Source of the DNA: Fragilariopsis cylindrus CCMP1102
Lineage: Eukaryota; Bacillariophyta; Bacillariophyceae; Bacillariales; Bacillariaceae
Assembly: GCA_900095095.1 (NCBI GenBank)
Contig: FMBT01000373.1
Location: forward strand, 1-64,000
Direction of reading: 5' to 3'
DNA: 64,000 bases
Below are positions 25,800 through 38,384 of this stretch, piece after piece. Under the pieces are notes generated by a model. That model did not search any database. It saw only the letters and a list, made by a program, of their open reading frames with translations, and had not been told where the DNA came from. The number at the start of each line of letters is the position of its first letter. The first letter of the stretch is position 1. The translations under genes and the position numbers were made by a program.

Positions 25800-27102
25800 A
25801 TTTATTTCCCTGATATATTGGTCGTTCTGATCATTTTGACAGTAAAGAATGATGGGCCAGGTTTCAATCGAAAGACTTTTCTGACTACTATCCATAGCAT
25901 GAATAAGTTTGACCATAGTATTTTCTAATCAAATGAATAATGCCATTTGTTCATTCATACATTTTCATTGCTTTTTTATACTTTGAAATATCTACATTAT
26001 CCAAAGTAGTTTAGTTTGGATGTCATGTCATTCCATGTTCCTCCAATTACTTGCCTTCTTCAGGGGCATCTAGTACTAGTTTATTTTGTTACAATTGGAG
26101 AATGTGCAATTGATTCTACTTCTCTTTCTAGATATATTTTTTACTGGCTGTTACTGAGGACAGAACAACCAGTAATTGTTCATGATACATAGTCTAGCTT
26201 ATTATATCTAGCTAGTAGGCAAGTGACTACATGATGCATATTTTTGCTACACATCCTACCTCTAATAAGATGGTTGCGAATAGACTCATCCGATCGCTCA
26301 CAGCAGTTATCACACCAGGAAAATTAATCTTTGAGTTGAAAGTTTACCAAGTTCCACTGTGACCATGATGGGAAAATATTGTTGTATATATCTCCATTGA
26401 TTGATACTGCTCTAATTGTATACAAACGAGGTATCGGCAGCATAGGAGCATGTTGATAATGTTTTTGAATGAGAGTTGCTGCAGCAAAGAACCGTGGGAT
26501 TATGTGCAACCAAATTGAATAGAAAACCAATTGTCACATAATTTAACTAATGTAGATACTGTAGAACTAACAAAAAATTAAATTTCCTTTCCAACAGCTG
26601 ATGCCTTATGAATCTCTATACTAGCTGCTACAAGTAGTATAGACGGTGCATTATTTCTACAGGCATGACTACGGCTGGAAAGGATTTTAACACACTGCTT
26701 AACCAAAGTCATCTCCCTCTCTTTCTCTCTCCAATCAAGCAGTAAGCACTTTCATGCCAAATTGAGTAAGCTGTTTAATTTTTCCAAATGAAACTGATCC
26801 TTGAGTGATTGCTGAGTGAATGTGGTACTCTAACTTACCGGTAGCATAGCAGCTCAACAATTTTTTCTCTTCTGTCCCCCGTCCGTTACACAGTTTCAGC
26901 CACGAAAATCCTTCTACCGAAAATGAAAAATTACAAATAAACGCAGCAAGAAAATCTGTAGAAGAAACAATAGCAATGATTACGACGGATGCAAAAAAAA
27001 AAGAACAAGAACATCTAGTAGACCAGCGAAGGATAGATCTACTTTGGAAGTATTTGAAGAACTAACAGCCGTAATCAACTGCCACATACATAAAAGATAA
27101 CC
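25800..27102. other. Intergenic region of 1.3 kb
   Basis: No gene is supported. One minus-strand ORF of 68 codons (26324-26530) has no recognisable features. The part near 26930-27100 before the IMP4 ATG is A-rich and may be leader. Confidence 0.45.
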
Positions 27103-27996
27103 ATGCCAGCTTCCAACGATTCTGCGTCCAAACGACGTCAAACTCGACTTCGTAGAGAATATTTATATCGCAAATCCCTTGAGGGACGAGAAAAAGCCGC
27201 ATATGAACAAAAACGTGTCATCCGGGAGGCCCTCGCATCGGGGAAACCACTTCCAACTGAGGTCCGAGCATCGTACGATAAAATGATTAAGGAAGTAGAC
27301 GCTGAAGATATTACGACAGAAACACCTAAGTCTCATATTGATAATGAATATGGTGACGCTGGATTATTAGAACCAAGGATTTGTGTGACGACATCACGTG
27401 ATCCATCATCACGATTAAAACAATTCTCAAAAGAAATGAAACTTCTTATTCCAAATTCTACACGAATGAATAGAGGAAATAATCGAGTCGATGAAATGAT
27501 AGAATCATGTCGACAATCGGAATTTACAGATGTTATTGTCGTCCAAGAAACACGTGGAGAACCTGATGGATTAGTCATTTGTCATTTGCCATTAGGACCA
27601 ACAGCATATTTTAGTATTAATAATACTGTAATGAGACATGATCTTGATCCACCAGCTGCACCTATGTCGGAAGCATATCCACATATCATCCTAAATAATT
27701 TTAATTCTGAATTGGGAAAACGAGTGGGGAATATTTTAAAATGTTTATTCCCAGTGCCACGACCTGACACGAAACGGATCGTAACATTCTCCAACGATAA
27801 TGACTTTATTTCCTTTCGACATCATATGTATAGTAAACCGGCACATGATTCTGTCACACTACATGAAGTTGGGCCAAGATTTGAATTGAGATTATACCAA
27901 ATCCGATTGGGGACGTTGGAGCAAAAGGAGGCAGAAAACGAATACGTCTTACGGCCGTACCAGAATACAGCGAAAAAGCGGAAAATGCTTGGATAG
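27103..27996 (+). CDS. IMP4: IMP4, U3 snoRNP component of the SSU processome
   Basis: Nucleolar protein needed with Mpp10 and Imp3 for early cleavages of the 18S rRNA precursor. It is 297 residues, the usual length, and intact in one exon. The N-terminus is the typical basic helix (RRQTRLRREYLYRKSLEGRE). A Brix domain follows, beginning RICVTTSRDPSSRLKQFSKE, with SEFTDVIVVQETRGEPDGLV, HLPLGPTAYFSI, HIILNNFNSELGKRV, ISFRHHMY and EVGPRFELRLYQIRLGTLEQ. The end, RPYQNTAKKRKMLG, is also family-like. The gene reads toward the methyltransferase on the opposite strand, with about 100 bp between stops. Confidence 0.93.
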   Translation: MPASNDSASKRRQTRLRREYLYRKSLEGREKAAYEQKRVIREALASGKPLPTEVRASYDKMIKEVDAEDITTETPKSHIDNEYGDAGLLEPRICVTTSRDPSSRLKQFSKEMKLLIPNSTRMNRGNNRVDEMIESCRQSEFTDVIVVQETRGEPDGLVICHLPLGPTAYFSINNTVMRHDLDPPAAPMSEAYPHIILNNFNSELGKRVGNILKCLFPVPRPDTKRIVTFSNDNDFISFRHHMYSKPAHDSVTLHEVGPRFELRLYQIRLGTLEQKEAENEYVLRPYQNTAKKRKMLG

Positions 27997-28100
27997 TTAT
28001 AATTTTGCTTGATTATTGTTATCATTAGTATTATATTAATATTAAATTCCTAAATGTACATACTTAAATAGATAGATAGAAAGGAAAAAACGATGTGATA

Positions 28101-29948
28101 TTATACTGTCGGCAATTGTGATATTCTTATGGCTGCAGTACTTCCTTCCTTGGCACCAAGTAGTAACTCTCGTTTGGGATATAATAGACCAATCCGAGGA
28201 AGTTCAAGTAAACGAATGTAATATCCATGTTCTTTTGCCCATTGCAGACGATCAATTTCAATAATCTTTTTAGATATTTTACATCGTCGACGTCGTGCAA
28301 CTTCCTGCTCGTTAATCGCTTCTTCTATTTCTTTGTTGGATTCACCACCTACTCCGTAGTCAGCAGCAGCAGCTAACATTTGGTATTCTTCAAAACTAAC
28401 AGCTTCATTTAACCATGTAGATCGTGGATACGATATCATCGCGGACGGTGCCCCGCTTCTTTCAGAGGATGACAATACTTGTATGGGAGGCATCATACCA
28501 GTCTTATGTGCAGTAGCAGATGATGTACGTTGTGTAGATATCTTCCCAATGCAACATGGAGATATTACAAAAGGTAAATCATTTCCAACAGCAACAGACA
28601 TAGATAAGTCAGATGCAGCTCCGCATGCATGTAATGAAACCACAGCAGCACAATTATGTAACTGATTTTTTTTCTTATCATCTATCAACAAGTTTGAATC
28701 GACGTCGACGATATCTTTAGTATCGCCACCATCTCCACCAGCAGTATTAGTAGTTGAATCATCATCACTCATCAATGTAAGTAAATCTGCTTGTAATGTT
28801 TCGACATCAATCCCCAAATTATGTGCTCGTTTCTGAAGCATCGTCAACGCTTGACCATTTATATCCACACCCAGAATTTTAAAGTTCAGTTTGTTGAGCC
28901 ACCACGCCAAAGGTATGGAAAGATTTCCAGCACCGCATCCAAGATCTGCTATCACATTTTTATTGTTGATAGATTTACTATTGTTGTCATCATCGTCGTC
29001 ATTGTCTACTATTTCTTTCCCCAGAATAATAGTCTGAACAACAGTAAGAAATGTTTCAACTGCTGCACGTTTTCTTTCTCCACGCTGTGTACCCATGCGA
29101 ATTTTACCACCAAGCATTGGATCAATTTCTTCTGGACATGATGACCAATCAAGATTGGGTGCATCAAGAATAGGTGTCTGACTACTAATGTTGTATATAA
29201 TCAAGTCATCTTTATCGATGTTGTCGCCATTATTATTACTGTGATTGTCATTCAGTTTTGATAGTATCGAATCAATAATCTGATCAGTTTTTGTAGCGAC
29301 TTTACGTCTTTTTCTTGAATATCTTTCAGCTCGATCCTTTCTATGTTGGATACGCTCGGGGGATAGTATTGTGTCGCTACTTCTATCTCTGGAATCGGTG
29401 ACGTCTTTGGTGGGCATTTTCGGTATAGATGCCCATTTCAATTTGAGTTCTTTGTTGTTGTTGTTGTTTTTGGTGGTTGTGGGGGCAGCAGTGCTGGTAG
29501 TGCATAATAAATCATCTGAAAATTGCTGTAAAGCTTTCATTCCTATCTTTGCTTTTTCTGCAGTTAGAAACGATACTCTGGCACTCCCACGATGAAATTT
29601 CCCATCGTCACGTTTCTTTTTAGGAATTGGTAAAGGAGCAACGTTCACTTCGATACTACCACTGTTGTTGGTGTTGATGGTGTTGTCGTTGTCATTTTTT
29701 GTCGTATCTTCTCCACAAATATCTACCACAACCCCTATTATCATATCCGACACATCCTTAACTGGAATTGTCCAATCGAGATTACCAACATGAATAATTG
29801 TGTTGCTATTACTGCAGTTGATAGTTGTTGACCGCCATCGTTGTCGTGTTTTGATTATAGAAGTAAATGCCGTTGCAATGATAGTATCGGTGTCAATAAT
29901 GCTATACCAGATGGAGATAACTAATAATAGCTTCAGATAAAAGTCCAT
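28101..29948 (-). CDS. GSTCD-like SAM-dependent methyltransferase with RRM-like N-terminus, probably plastid-targeted
   Basis: 615 residues, one exon, intact. A hydrophobic N-terminus ends in IIATAFTSIIKTRQRWRST, a signal peptide followed by a basic, Ser/Thr-rich stretch with a Phe at the expected cleavage point, as in diatom plastid presequences. An RRM-like segment follows (IIHVGNLDWTIPVKDV, RGSARVSFLTAEKAK). The C-terminal half is a Rossmann methyltransferase of the Methyltransf_32/GSTCD type: VIADLGCGAGNLSIPLAWWL for SAM binding, ILGVDINGQAL, VVSLHACGAASDLSMSVAV and ISPCCIGKI. Members are thought to act on RNA, and the RRM-like part agrees, but the substrate is not known. It shares a 186-bp divergent promoter region with the oligopeptidase gene. 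Confidence 0.75.
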   Translation of the reverse strand: MDFYLKLLLVISIWYSIIDTDTIIATAFTSIIKTRQRWRSTTINCSNSNTIIHVGNLDWTIPVKDVSDMIIGVVVDICGEDTTKNDNDNTINTNNSGSIEVNVAPLPIPKKKRDDGKFHRGSARVSFLTAEKAKIGMKALQQFSDDLLCTTSTAAPTTTKNNNNNKELKLKWASIPKMPTKDVTDSRDRSSDTILSPERIQHRKDRAERYSRKRRKVATKTDQIIDSILSKLNDNHSNNNGDNIDKDDLIIYNISSQTPILDAPNLDWSSCPEEIDPMLGGKIRMGTQRGERKRAAVETFLTVVQTIILGKEIVDNDDDDDNNSKSINNKNVIADLGCGAGNLSIPLAWWLNKLNFKILGVDINGQALTMLQKRAHNLGIDVETLQADLLTLMSDDDSTTNTAGGDGGDTKDIVDVDSNLLIDDKKKNQLHNCAAVVSLHACGAASDLSMSVAVGNDLPFVISPCCIGKISTQRTSSATAHKTGMMPPIQVLSSSERSGAPSAMISYPRSTWLNEAVSFEEYQMLAAAADYGVGGESNKEIEEAINEQEVARRRRCKISKKIIEIDRLQWAKEHGYYIRLLELPRIGLLYPKRELLLGAKEGSTAAIRISQLPTV

Positions 29949-30134
29949 GATTCTCTTGTTTTATTCGTCCCATCTCCCATCGTCGGCATGAATATGTGAT
30001 TTTTATGTTTTATGATTTTTTTGATGCAGAATCTTCAATCTGATCGTAGGGATGCAATCAAACAATCAAACTACTAGTACATCAGCCATCAGCAAGAACA
30101 CAAACACAACAACAACAACAACAACAGCTCTTTC
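29949..30134. promoter_or_regulatory. Shared divergent promoter region
   Basis: 186 bp between the start codons of the methyltransferase (minus) and the oligopeptidase (plus). Both promoters and leaders must lie here or overlap neighbouring sequence. An (ACA)n tract sits next to the plus-strand ATG. No definite motif was recognised. Confidence 0.4.
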
Positions 30135-32961
30135 ATGACGTCAAGCAGCCGCTACTGTAATAGAAGTCAGCAACGCCGATCTTTCCTTTTAAGTCGACTC
30201 GTAACAGTCGTCATCATTGCTACCAACATTTTACGTTTACGTGCCTTTGCGTCACTTGGCAAGAAGGTAGCAAGCAGGGCCATGACTTCTTCTTCTTCGT
30301 GCTCATCATCCGCAGCAGCAGCATCAGCATCATCATCAACTTGTCTTAACAACAACAATCCACTATTGGAATCATGGACAGCCCAACCTTTCTCGTTACC
30401 TCCATTCGAAAAGATTGAAGTTGATCATTTCAAACCTGCATTAGAAGTTGGGATGGAAGAACATCTAAAGGACCTAAATGGAATTGTTAATAATCCTGAT
30501 CCACCAACATTTGAAAATGTAATTGTTGCATATGATCGTTCTGGATCCATCTTTGATAAAGTAGGAGGAGTATTTGGTAATATGTGTTCATCACAAAATA
30601 CACCAGAATTACAGAAAATTCAAACGGATATGACACCAATTCTTTCTCGTTATTCATCTGCGACATATACATTACCGGGCTTGTTTGAAAAGATTCAGCA
30701 GGTTTTCGAAAACGATCAAAAGGATTGTCAGATGAAGATCGTCGTTTGATAGAACGTATCCATCTTGATTTTACACGAGCAGGTGCACATTTTACTGCCG
30801 AAAAGCAAAAGGAGAATGCTGACATCCAAGCAAAATTAGCATCGTTGATTACAGCATTTAGTCAAAATGGTACGTGTAAATATATAGTATCGTATCTATA
30901 GCGTGTCCTAAAAGGAAAAATCAAAGCATGTTTTAAAATCGTACTATATTCTCTAACCTTGCCGATCATTATTTGCATGTATCTCTGTATGTATGCATCT
31001 TACACAATATGATGGACAGTAATGAAGGATGAAGAAACGTATGAGTTAGTTCTGAAACGAGATGACCTATCGGGTTGTCCCGATTCGTTGATTGAAGCTG
31101 CTAAGAATGCAGCCGAGGAACGCAACAAAGAAGACGATGAGTACGTTATTACATTATCCAGATCGTTAGTGGAACCGTTTCTTACATTCTCAGATCGAAG
31201 AGATTTAAGAAAAATTGCCTTTGAAGCATGGACAACGAGAGGAGAAATGAATCCTGACCGGGACAACCTAAAAATTGCAACAGATATACTAAAATTGAGA
31301 CAAAAACAAGCTCGACTGCATGGGTACAAGAATTTTGCAGAATATCAATTGGTTGACCGTATGGCAAAGACACCAGAAAAGGTTATCGAATTATTAGAAA
31401 ATGTTTGGGAGAAGGCCAAGGTGTCAGCCAATCAAGAACGGGAGGCATTGGAAGAATTTGTCAAACAGAGTAATGATGGGAAAGACGATGATGATACGCA
31501 TGATATTATCGAAAATAATTTACAAGCATGGGATTGGCGATATTATGCGGAAAAGGTTCGTATTGCTAAGTATGATTTTGATGAATCGCTTTTGAAACCA
31601 TACCTGAGTTTGGATAGTGTCACTAATGCCGTTATGGCAGTTTCAAATAAGTTGTTTGGTTTGAAGTATATCTTACGAGAGGATATCACAAGCTACCATG
31701 AATCTGTGAAAACATACGAAGTTCGAAACGAAAGAGATAATGATAAACTCGTTGCCTTATTTCTTCATGACAACTATGCACGACCCTACAAATCGGGTGG
31801 TGCGTGGATGAGTGAGTACCGTTCTCAAACTAAAAACCTTTCTGACATGGCCAAAGAAGAATATCAAGGAATTCCTATTGTTTCGAACAATAATAATTTT
31901 GCTAAAGGTCGTAATACATTGCTTTCCTTTGATGATGCTACAACATTATTTCATGAAATGGTACGTTTTGAATTTATGTTGTGAAGAAAGAGAAGATTCT
32001 CCGGCTTGTGTAAACAATCAATCATTCCTCACGGTTTCGTTGCGTTCTATTTTATCTTAAATATCTGTACATCCACAATAGGGTCATGCTCATCACGGTA
32101 TGCTTTCGGATTGCTCATACGGTCGTTTATCGTCTACGAATGTTCTCAGAGATTTCGTGGAACTTCCTTCGCAATTGATGGAGCACTGGTTTGAAGAACC
32201 AGAGGTACTCAAGGAGTACGCACGTCACTACGAAACAGGTGAACCCGTCCCAGATGATCTTTTAAACAAAATGAAGACAGCAAGATCGTTTAATCAAGGC
32301 TTTGCGACAATTGAATACACTGCTTGTGCTCTCCTAGATATGCTCCTACATCAAGTTGAGGATTATGATAATTTTGACATTTCTAAGTTTGAACGAGAGG
32401 AACTTGATAAAGTTGGGATGCCCCAGGGTGTTGTGATGCGTCATCGACCTGCTCATTTTTTGCACCTTTTTGCCAGTTCAGGCTACGCTGCTGGGTACTA
32501 CGGTACGTAACTTGCCTTAATATCGATGATCTTGGATGCATAATTAATGTGACAATTTTATGCCTTTCATGGAGTTTGTTTCTGATTTATCTTCTAACAA
32601 TTTTGTTTGTTTGTATCTTGCAAATAGTGTATTTATGGGCGGAAGGTACGTAACTTGCCTTTTATACCGATGATCTTGGATGTATAATTAATGTGACAAT
32701 ATTATAGCTGTCATGGAGTTTGTTCTTCATTTATCTTCTAACAATTTGTTTGTTTGTATCTTGCAAATAGTGTTAGATGCTGACGTTTATGCAGCATTCG
32801 AGGAGACAGGTAACGTCTTCGATCCCAATATGGCCGAGCGAGTACGCAAATGCGTATACTCAGCGGGAAATACTGAAGCCCCCGATGAACTCTTTCGTAA
32901 ATTTCGTGGTCGTGATCCTGATATCAAATATATGCTAGAGAAAAAATCTCTCGTATCCTAG
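30135..32961 (+). CDS. M3-family oligopeptidase A-like zinc peptidase, probably organellar, five exons
   Basis: Cuts short peptides, including imported targeting peptides in plant organelles. Exons: 30135-30869, 31020-31960, 32082-32502, 32628-32645 and 32771-32961. The HExGH zinc site is split by intron 2: TLFHEM from exon 2, then GHAHHG from exon 3. The third ligand region is NVLRDFVELPSQ. Exons 3-5 join as YAAGYYVYLWAEVLDADVY, as in the family. The N-terminus has a hydrophobic signal ending LRLRAFASLGKK, like a diatom plastid presequence. One frame break at 30709-30712 (AAAA, one A short) separates FEK from RSKGLSDEDRRLIE. All four introns begin GTACGT. Introns 3 and 4 are near-identical copies. 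Confidence 0.88.
32503..32627 (+). repeat. Intron copy 1 of a duplicated 125-bp intron
   Basis: Begins GTACGTAACTTGCC and ends TTGCAAATAG. It is about 90% identical to the next intron (32646-32770), of equal length. Both are phase 1 and interrupt a G|TGT site. Confidence 0.9.
32646..32770 (+). repeat. Intron copy 2 of a duplicated 125-bp intron
   Basis: Same ends as copy 1, with about a dozen scattered differences (for example CCTTAATATCG versus CCTTTTATACCG). Only the 18-nt exon 32628-32645 separates the copies. Confidence 0.9.
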
Positions 32962-33120
32962 AATTGAGATAAAAATTTAATAACTATAGATAAGCTAACG
33001 AAATTTAATTTAAGCTAGTGGTTATATATCTAGTAGTAGTAGTAGTAGTAGGGTATGCTACATGTATTTATTAGTACTAAGTTTGAAGCAGCCACAGAAA
33101 AAAGTACATAAATTTATCAG

Positions 33121-33183
33121 ACAGAATCGACGTCGAACGTCCTAGCAGTTACAGTAACAGAATCGACGTCGAACGTCCTAGCA
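33121..33183. repeat. 27-bp exact direct repeat, two copies
   Basis: Two copies start at 33121 and 33157 (36-bp period). Each opens ACAGAATCGACGTCGAACGT and includes the palindrome GACGTC. They lie between the convergent 3' ends of the oligopeptidase and the Lys/Ser-rich gene. Confidence 0.85.
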
Positions 33184-33215
33184 CTTTCAATTTCGATTGT
33201 CCTACTGCCTTTATG

Positions 33216-35997
33216 TCATCGATCCTTGAGGAGGGATCGGTCGCTATTTCCGCTTTTGATCTTCTTTTTCTTTTTAGTCGAAGCAGGTTTGATAGGCGAT
33301 TTGGTTTCGTCAGTATCTTTGTCACCTTTTTTATTCAACGACCTCGTACTTCCAACCTTGCCCTTTTTCTTCTTCGTTCTCTTCGGTGAATGTTCGTAGT
33401 TGTTGCTGTTGTTTGATTGCGACAATCTCTCGATATTGCTGCTGCTGCTGCTTCTATCTTTTTTATTCCCAGAGTGTTCTGATCGTGTCCTCCGAACAGG
33501 TGCTCTGAGTGATTCTGTTGTACCTCCTGATGATGGACCTCTTTTTAAGGAGCGAGTGTGAGTCTGAGTTCGTGGTGGCTTGGAGGTTTTTAGTCCTTCA
33601 TTCTTACTTCCATCTTTATCCTTGCTGGTGCTCTTCTTCTTCTTGAATGATTGAATCTTTTCAACATGATAATTTCCGTCGTCCTTTGATTCTTTCTTTT
33701 CAACTTTGCTTTTCCTACTTTTCTTCTCTCTCTTCGGTGATACAATTTTCTCATCAGTATCGTTGCTTTCATTGTCGTTGTCGCTCTTGACTAATGCTGT
33801 AGAGATGATCCCAAAATGACTGATTTTCCTCTCAATATTCGGTGTAGTGGGATCCTCGTCATCACGTTGTGAACTACCTGTACTACCAATCTCAGCACCC
33901 ATTTTCTTTTTTTTCTTCTTTTCACCTTTCGTTACAACAAGAGCATCCTTATCATTGCCACCCTTATTGTCTTCTTTGTCGTCCCTTTTCGTGAAACTCT
34001 TCAGTGGACCGGGTGTATCGGCATTATCCAGAAAACTCGTACTATCGGTAGTAGTTGTTGTTGTACCACCTTTACTACTTTTTCTTCTCTTATGTGATTT
34101 CTTCTTCTCTCTCTTTGATTCGCTAAGATAATCCTTCTCTTTTGTTGAAATATTAGTAATAGATGTAGACAGTGGGGGTAGTATTATTGATGGTGATGGT
34201 GTATCTTCCGCGATCTCTGGTACCGTTACCTTCTTTCTATTTTCATCATTAATTTGTTGTTGCCACCATACTTCTTCAGTCTTTGCATCATTTATTTTCT
34301 GCCACCATTTATCCTCTTCTGTCTTTTCTTGTACCTTTCTCTCAGACAATTGTTTTCGTAATCGGCTGAACATGCTCTTCGTATCTTCATGATGTTCACG
34401 TTGCTTTTGTTCTTGTTCTTGTTCTCGTTCTTTCTGGTTGACTTCTTCTTTTATTTCTGATCTTATTGGTTTGTGGGCGCATTCCCTCGATGATGATACA
34501 TCAGCATTTTTCGGAGGTTGTTGCTGTGTCTCTACGATCACATCGTCTTCAATGTTGCTACCAAAACAATCAAAAATACCTAGGCTTTTTTTCTTCTTAT
34601 TCATCTTCTTTTTTGGTGTCACCGTGTTGCTGTTGATGTTTTCTTTTGATGATGACACTGCTGTTTTTGTTTTTGATTTTTCTTTAGGTTTCTTGATTTG
34701 TTCTAATGTTGTGTCGTATGGTTCGTTCCATTCCTCTGGATAATCGTCATTATAATCATCTAAATTTGTTGACGACTTGTTCCGTTCGATGACCTTATCT
34801 ATCCTTGCTGTCGATTTATGTGGTTCGTCGACAGTAGAAGGCGGATCTTCCTTCACTTTCATGTTTTCTTGTTGTTGTTGTTGATTATGTTTCGTTTCTG
34901 ATTCTCTTCGTTTAAGTTCTGAATCTAATGCAACGTTGAGTAATGAATCGTGTTTCTTATCGTATTCCTCATATTCTTCTTTACGTTCTTTTTTCACTTC
35001 AGAAAGAATCATTAGAAAGATATTTTTATCATCATTCTTTCCTTCCATTAACCATGTCCTGTACAATTCAAGTGCCTCCTCTAAAGCTTCTTCCTGACGA
35101 TCCTTTTCTCTTGATTCCTTTTGTTGTGCCAAATCAAGTATATAACTTGCCTCCGAAAACGACATTTCACTAACTGTGGTTTTTCCATCATCATCATTAT
35201 CATTATCATCATTATCCAAAATGCATACTAGCAAACTTTTGATACCAACTTTCTTCAAATTTTTATAAAATCTTTGTCGTGCAACCGGATCTTCAGGTTC
35301 ACCATTTAATAACATATGCTTTTTGCTTTTATTATTATCATTATTATTATTATTATCATCATCATCATCAGCGATAAAGTTGTCGGAGACACCCATACTC
35401 GTCACAGTTTTTGTGCTTCTACTACTTTTATTACTTCTACTACTTCTATTGCTTTTATTACCATCTGTAGTACTTGTGAGGGCATCACGATGACCATTAA
35501 TATTCGAGGATGTATCAAAACCTAATTCTGATTCATTCGGATGAAATTTCCCACTAGCAGTCGTCCACGTTGAAGGAACATTATTGACAAGTCCCGTAGG
35601 TATTCGATTATCGTTAGTAGTATCATTACCAGTAGCATTGGTGGCATTATTATCGTTGGTCCAGGGTGTGTTGATGTTTCGTTCTTCAGAGGACTTTCGA
35701 TCACGACCACGTCCTCCGATATTATTGTTGTTGTATATGTTTTTCTACTATCTCCACCTCTTCCTCTCCCAGCCCTCTCCCACCAGGAGGCGGTGTATGA
35801 CTTCTTCCTCTCCCAGCCCCTCTCGGATGACTTCTTACCTCTATTAGATTACTTTTCGTAACACTTGTGGCGTTTGTGGTAGTAGTAGTGGCAGTGGCAG
35901 TAGCATCAGCATCAGCAGTAGCAGCAGTCGTTGTTGAATCGGAGTGATTCTTCCCTCCGGAAGACGGAGAAGGATTTCTTTTACCCCCTCGAGCCAT
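33216..35997 (-). CDS. Lysine/serine-rich hypothetical protein
   Basis: Not recognised. The likely start is the ATG at 35997 (MARGGKRNPSPSSGGKNHSD), followed by Thr/Ala repeats and an Arg/Gly part. The frame changes near 35740-35744 (a T run on the plus strand) and then stays open to 33216, for about 925 residues in all. The long section has mixed-charge coiled-coil-like stretches (YILDLAQQKESREKDRQEEA) and many basic clusters with KKKKK or RRKSSK, ending KSGNSDRSLLKDR. It is probably largely disordered and possibly nuclear. Its only structured-looking part is near residues 200-330, with EDPVARQRFYKNLKKVGIKS then LLVCILDN. If the frame change is real rather than a sequence error, the coding part may start at a Met near 35395. 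Confidence 0.6.
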
Positions 35998-36067
35998 TAA
36001 TATAATTCCAATTAATCAGATGATGACTATTCTACGTTCTTATACTGGTAATTGCAGCTGCAATTCG

Positions 36068-36100
<33 letters not shown>

Positions 36101-38384
36101 TTGGGTATTCGACGACGACTTTTCCTTTCTGATCATGTGATGTTATATGTCACGATCGATTCTAAAATCAAATTAAAAAGAGGGATGCTGAATTGCTTGA
36201 CGATTGACGATCTAGGTCTCGTTCCTTTTCTGAAACGACGAATAAAATAGCTGTACTCGACTTCGTTGTCGTTGGAATAACGATGGTGCAAAGTTGTTGT
36301 GCATATTCACTGCCAATATATGCTACTATACATCACTTTGGTATTAAATTTCAAATGAGAAAGAATTCGTCAAGCGTCAAGATTAAGAAAAACTTCGCAT
36401 CCGTTTACAAACATCATAGATGATTAGCGCGCGTTGTCACCGTTTGTTTGTCTCGGACAAAAATGAAAACGTTTATGACTAATGATTATTAAGCCTTACA
36501 AATAGGGCCTAGGTCCTACATACTTTCATTTGGTCCCGTTACCAATAAAAATTCTGTCCAGCACACACGTTTGAGCTTACAACTCTATTTTAATTATTGT
36601 TGTTCAACAAAGATTTTGAAGGAATTTGTGTGTGCAGTGCGTAGTCAGTCACATACTATCACTGAATTCGCCTTCAATCCCAAACTTTAATGTGAACAAA
36701 ATACAGGTCAAACAAAGCAGAAAGATTGTAAACCCCTTTCTTATCTTGTATCTCCTATGTTTCATTGTTTTACTATATCGATTATATTGATGAGTGCCTA
36801 TTATAGCATAGTGTACCAACAGGAAGAAGCAATGTATGTCACCAACAAAAAAGTTACAGGTGTTTTTGTCTTCTCACCCTTTCAGTGAGGGAGTTCACAG
36901 CAATAATATTATAATGTGTATTTTTTCATCAATGTTTCATTCAAACAAAAAAGATCAGTAGTTGTTTGGACCTTATTATCCTCCTATTCTGTCTATATAT
37001 CCTGACAGAATGGAGATATTGATGATGTTGGAAGTTTGCGACAGATGATTATTATTCTAAACATTGCAACATATATATGACAATAGATGTAACTTCCAAG
37101 CAAACTGTGTGGTATAGTATTATCACATGTGATTGTATTGCAAAAATCACATTTACTTGGAACTAACCTATTACATTTATTGATTCCATTTCTTCTCTCT
37201 TACATGCAATCTCTGCACTTGTGCTGTATTGGAATTTAGCTATATCTAGTGGTTTTATTGCGCCTTACAAAAAATCTGACATACAGACAATTAAAGCCAC
37301 ACAAACTTTCCCATTTTCCTTGTCTTGTCAGGATTACTTCTACTCCTCGGCTGTTTTGATCTGATCAGCAATAATGAAGATATATGCAAGCTTAATTCTG
37401 TATGTTGACTGGGTGGATTTTGATTCCTATGTACAAGTTTTGTGAAGTTGCAATTTTGACATGTTATTTGTTGTTTTTACTATACTACTACTGCGGGGCA
37501 ATCAAAATTGTCAGAGAAAAATGGGATTGTGTTGTAACACATGCCAGTATACGATAATAACCAGTGTTCACTCATCTAATGGACTAGAGAATTTGATCTG
37601 ATACAGTACTGTAGATGAGAGATTACACCAGCGTATTACGCGAAGTATTCAAAATTTTCCCGTGAATGTAAAACACGCTAGGGAACATTGGTCCCGTGTA
37701 TTACACCACTAATTTATTACAAAGTACTGTAATTAGTATGCAACATTTTTTATGTGTGTATCGATTCAGAGCGGGGGGAACTTAGTATAGTAAAGAAGTT
37801 CTATCAGCCATTTCATTTTGCACCACAGTGTACTTACCGGAATGATCCTTTTTTTTCCACGATAAACTCTTTCGCGCACCTGGCACGTGCTATTATCTAA
37901 ATCACTTACAGCAAGTTAGGCGTTAAATTTTTTATTTATTGTTACCGTGTAGTGTGATGCGAACGCGTGGCTCATTATCAAACCGGGGAAAAAGTCATGC
38001 CGATGTATAATTTAGACTTATGTTGTACGGGTAAATAATGTAATTTAAAGATTCTTAGACGAAACCAGCATACATCATTTTTTTATATCACGTTAACGTC
38101 ACGTGTCTCTCACTTGTAGGTTTTTTTCAATACAATTAAACTTGCTATTAGATAGTAGTTGTTGTACAAGTAAAACGATCCGCTAACTGAATCTTACCGG
38201 TCCACATTGAGAACGAATCTCCACCACCACCACTCAGCAAGGACGGAAGGAACGCGAGTCTACAAGTTGTATTTGTTTGAACAAAGTGAAGATAGGCTAT
38301 TTATACTGATATTGATATTGAAGACACTACTATCAACATTTATATATAAATATAAATATAAAAATACATATTACTACTATTCCA
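35998..38384. other. Intergenic region of 2.4 kb
   Basis: No gene is supported. A (TTGA)n tetranucleotide repeat lies at about 36066-36098. The rest is AT-rich without long ORFs. The last 200 bp before the MATE start carry TATAAATATAAA-like tracts and may include its promoter or leader. Confidence 0.45.
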
